From the NCBI GenBank assembly GCA_025355035.1, contig JANXLS010000066.1, positions 1-7,336 of the forward strand: 7,336 bases of DNA. The letters run 5' to 3'. This DNA is from Planctomycetota bacterium (lineage in GTDB: Bacteria > Planctomycetota > SZUA-567 > H5-PLA8). The notes under the pieces were generated by a model. The model made no database searches and had not been told where the DNA came from. It saw only the letters and a program-made list of their open reading frames with translations. Numbering within the stretch: position 1 is the first letter of the stretch; every line of letters begins with the position of its first letter. Position numbers and translations under genes: made by a program. Positions 7,057-7,336 of the stretch are shown here, in pieces.

Positions 7057-7336
7057 TCAATCCGTGTTGATCTTGCAGACGGCGCAAATGGGCAAGTTCG
7101 AGAACTCCGCAGCCAGGTATTCGCGGCGCAATTGCGTCGCCCACGGACCGTTCCATATTTCGTACACGCTTTGTTCGTGAATATTCCCGAGCTTCACTTC
7201 GCGCTTATAATCCACGCAGCAGATCACGGCCTGCCCTTCCCATGTCAACACCATCGTATGGAACGGCCGCCGGCACGTCGTGTTGGGCTTCATGTCCTCA
7301 TCGTCGCCCAACTCGTTCATTTCTTTCATATCCAAC
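7057..7336 (-). CDS. Radical SAM/SPASM domain protein, C-terminal fragment (5' end cut by window edge)
   Basis: Only the last 93 or so codons are in the window; the frame is open to the right edge, so the real start and the radical SAM CxxxCxxC barrel lie outside. What is seen is a SPASM-type auxiliary iron-sulfur domain: a cysteine in CRRPFHTMVLTWEGQAV, a CC pair in ICCVD, LGNIHEQSVYEIWNGP, LRREY, and a final CAVC motif seven residues from the end. This cysteine and LGN/IWN order is typical of radical SAM proteins whose SPASM domain binds additional [4Fe-4S] clusters. Such enzymes modify peptides or small molecules, but the substrate cannot be deduced from this fragment. The stop is 3 bases before the Ser/Thr kinase start, so the two are almost certainly in one operon. 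Confidence 0.88.
   Translation of the reverse strand, partial: LDMKEMNELGDDEDMKPNTTCRRPFHTMVLTWEGQAVICCVDYKREVKLGNIHEQSVYEIWNGPWATQLRREYLAAEFSNLPICAVCKINTD

Overview
This is a 7.3-kb bacterial chromosomal window in which every supportable gene lies on the minus strand, so it is read right to left. The composition is moderately GC-rich with no sign of a foreign island. Seven genes fill the window and no gap between them exceeds about 140 bases. The best guess for the source is Planctomycetota or a related environmental PVC-type bacterium. The grounds are a Hanks-type Ser/Thr kinase with a C-terminal membrane anchor, a DUF2293 protein, a large modular exported glycoside-hydrolase-like protein, and an array of 10-bp ATTCGCGG-type intergenic repeats. 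This is inference: there is no rRNA or other phylogenetic marker here.

Right block (7336 to 4694, transcribed leftwards): the C-terminal end of a radical SAM/SPASM protein cut by the window edge, then a transmembrane Ser/Thr protein kinase starting 3 bases after the SPASM stop, then a PfkB-family sugar kinase 63 bases further on. A perfect 11-bp stem-loop follows and is the probable terminator. The three genes look like one transcription unit. The kinase carries an N-terminal region with two 24-residue repeats resembling the MshEN module, which in other proteins binds cyclic di-GMP.

Middle (4641 to 1882): one 919-residue exported protein with a signal peptide, two or three beta-sandwich/carbohydrate-binding-like modules and a C-terminal TIM-barrel-like glycoside hydrolase region. 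It is probably its own transcription unit, set off from the sugar kinase by the terminator. The 137-base gap after it holds the decamer repeat array.

Left block (1744 to 1): a DUF2293 protein, probably with a TTG start; a DCC-family (DUF393) thiol-disulfide oxidoreductase-like protein 35 bases downstream; then, after 106 bases, the N-terminal 154 residues of a lipoprotein substrate-binding protein of the LivJ/branched-chain amino acid type, cut by the left edge.

I saw no tRNA, rRNA, CRISPR array, transposase or phage gene. The most interesting items are the MshEN-like Ser/Thr kinase in an operon with a radical SAM protein and a sugar kinase, the helically phased decamer repeats, and the poorly classified large exported enzyme. 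I cannot claim a proven new system from this window.
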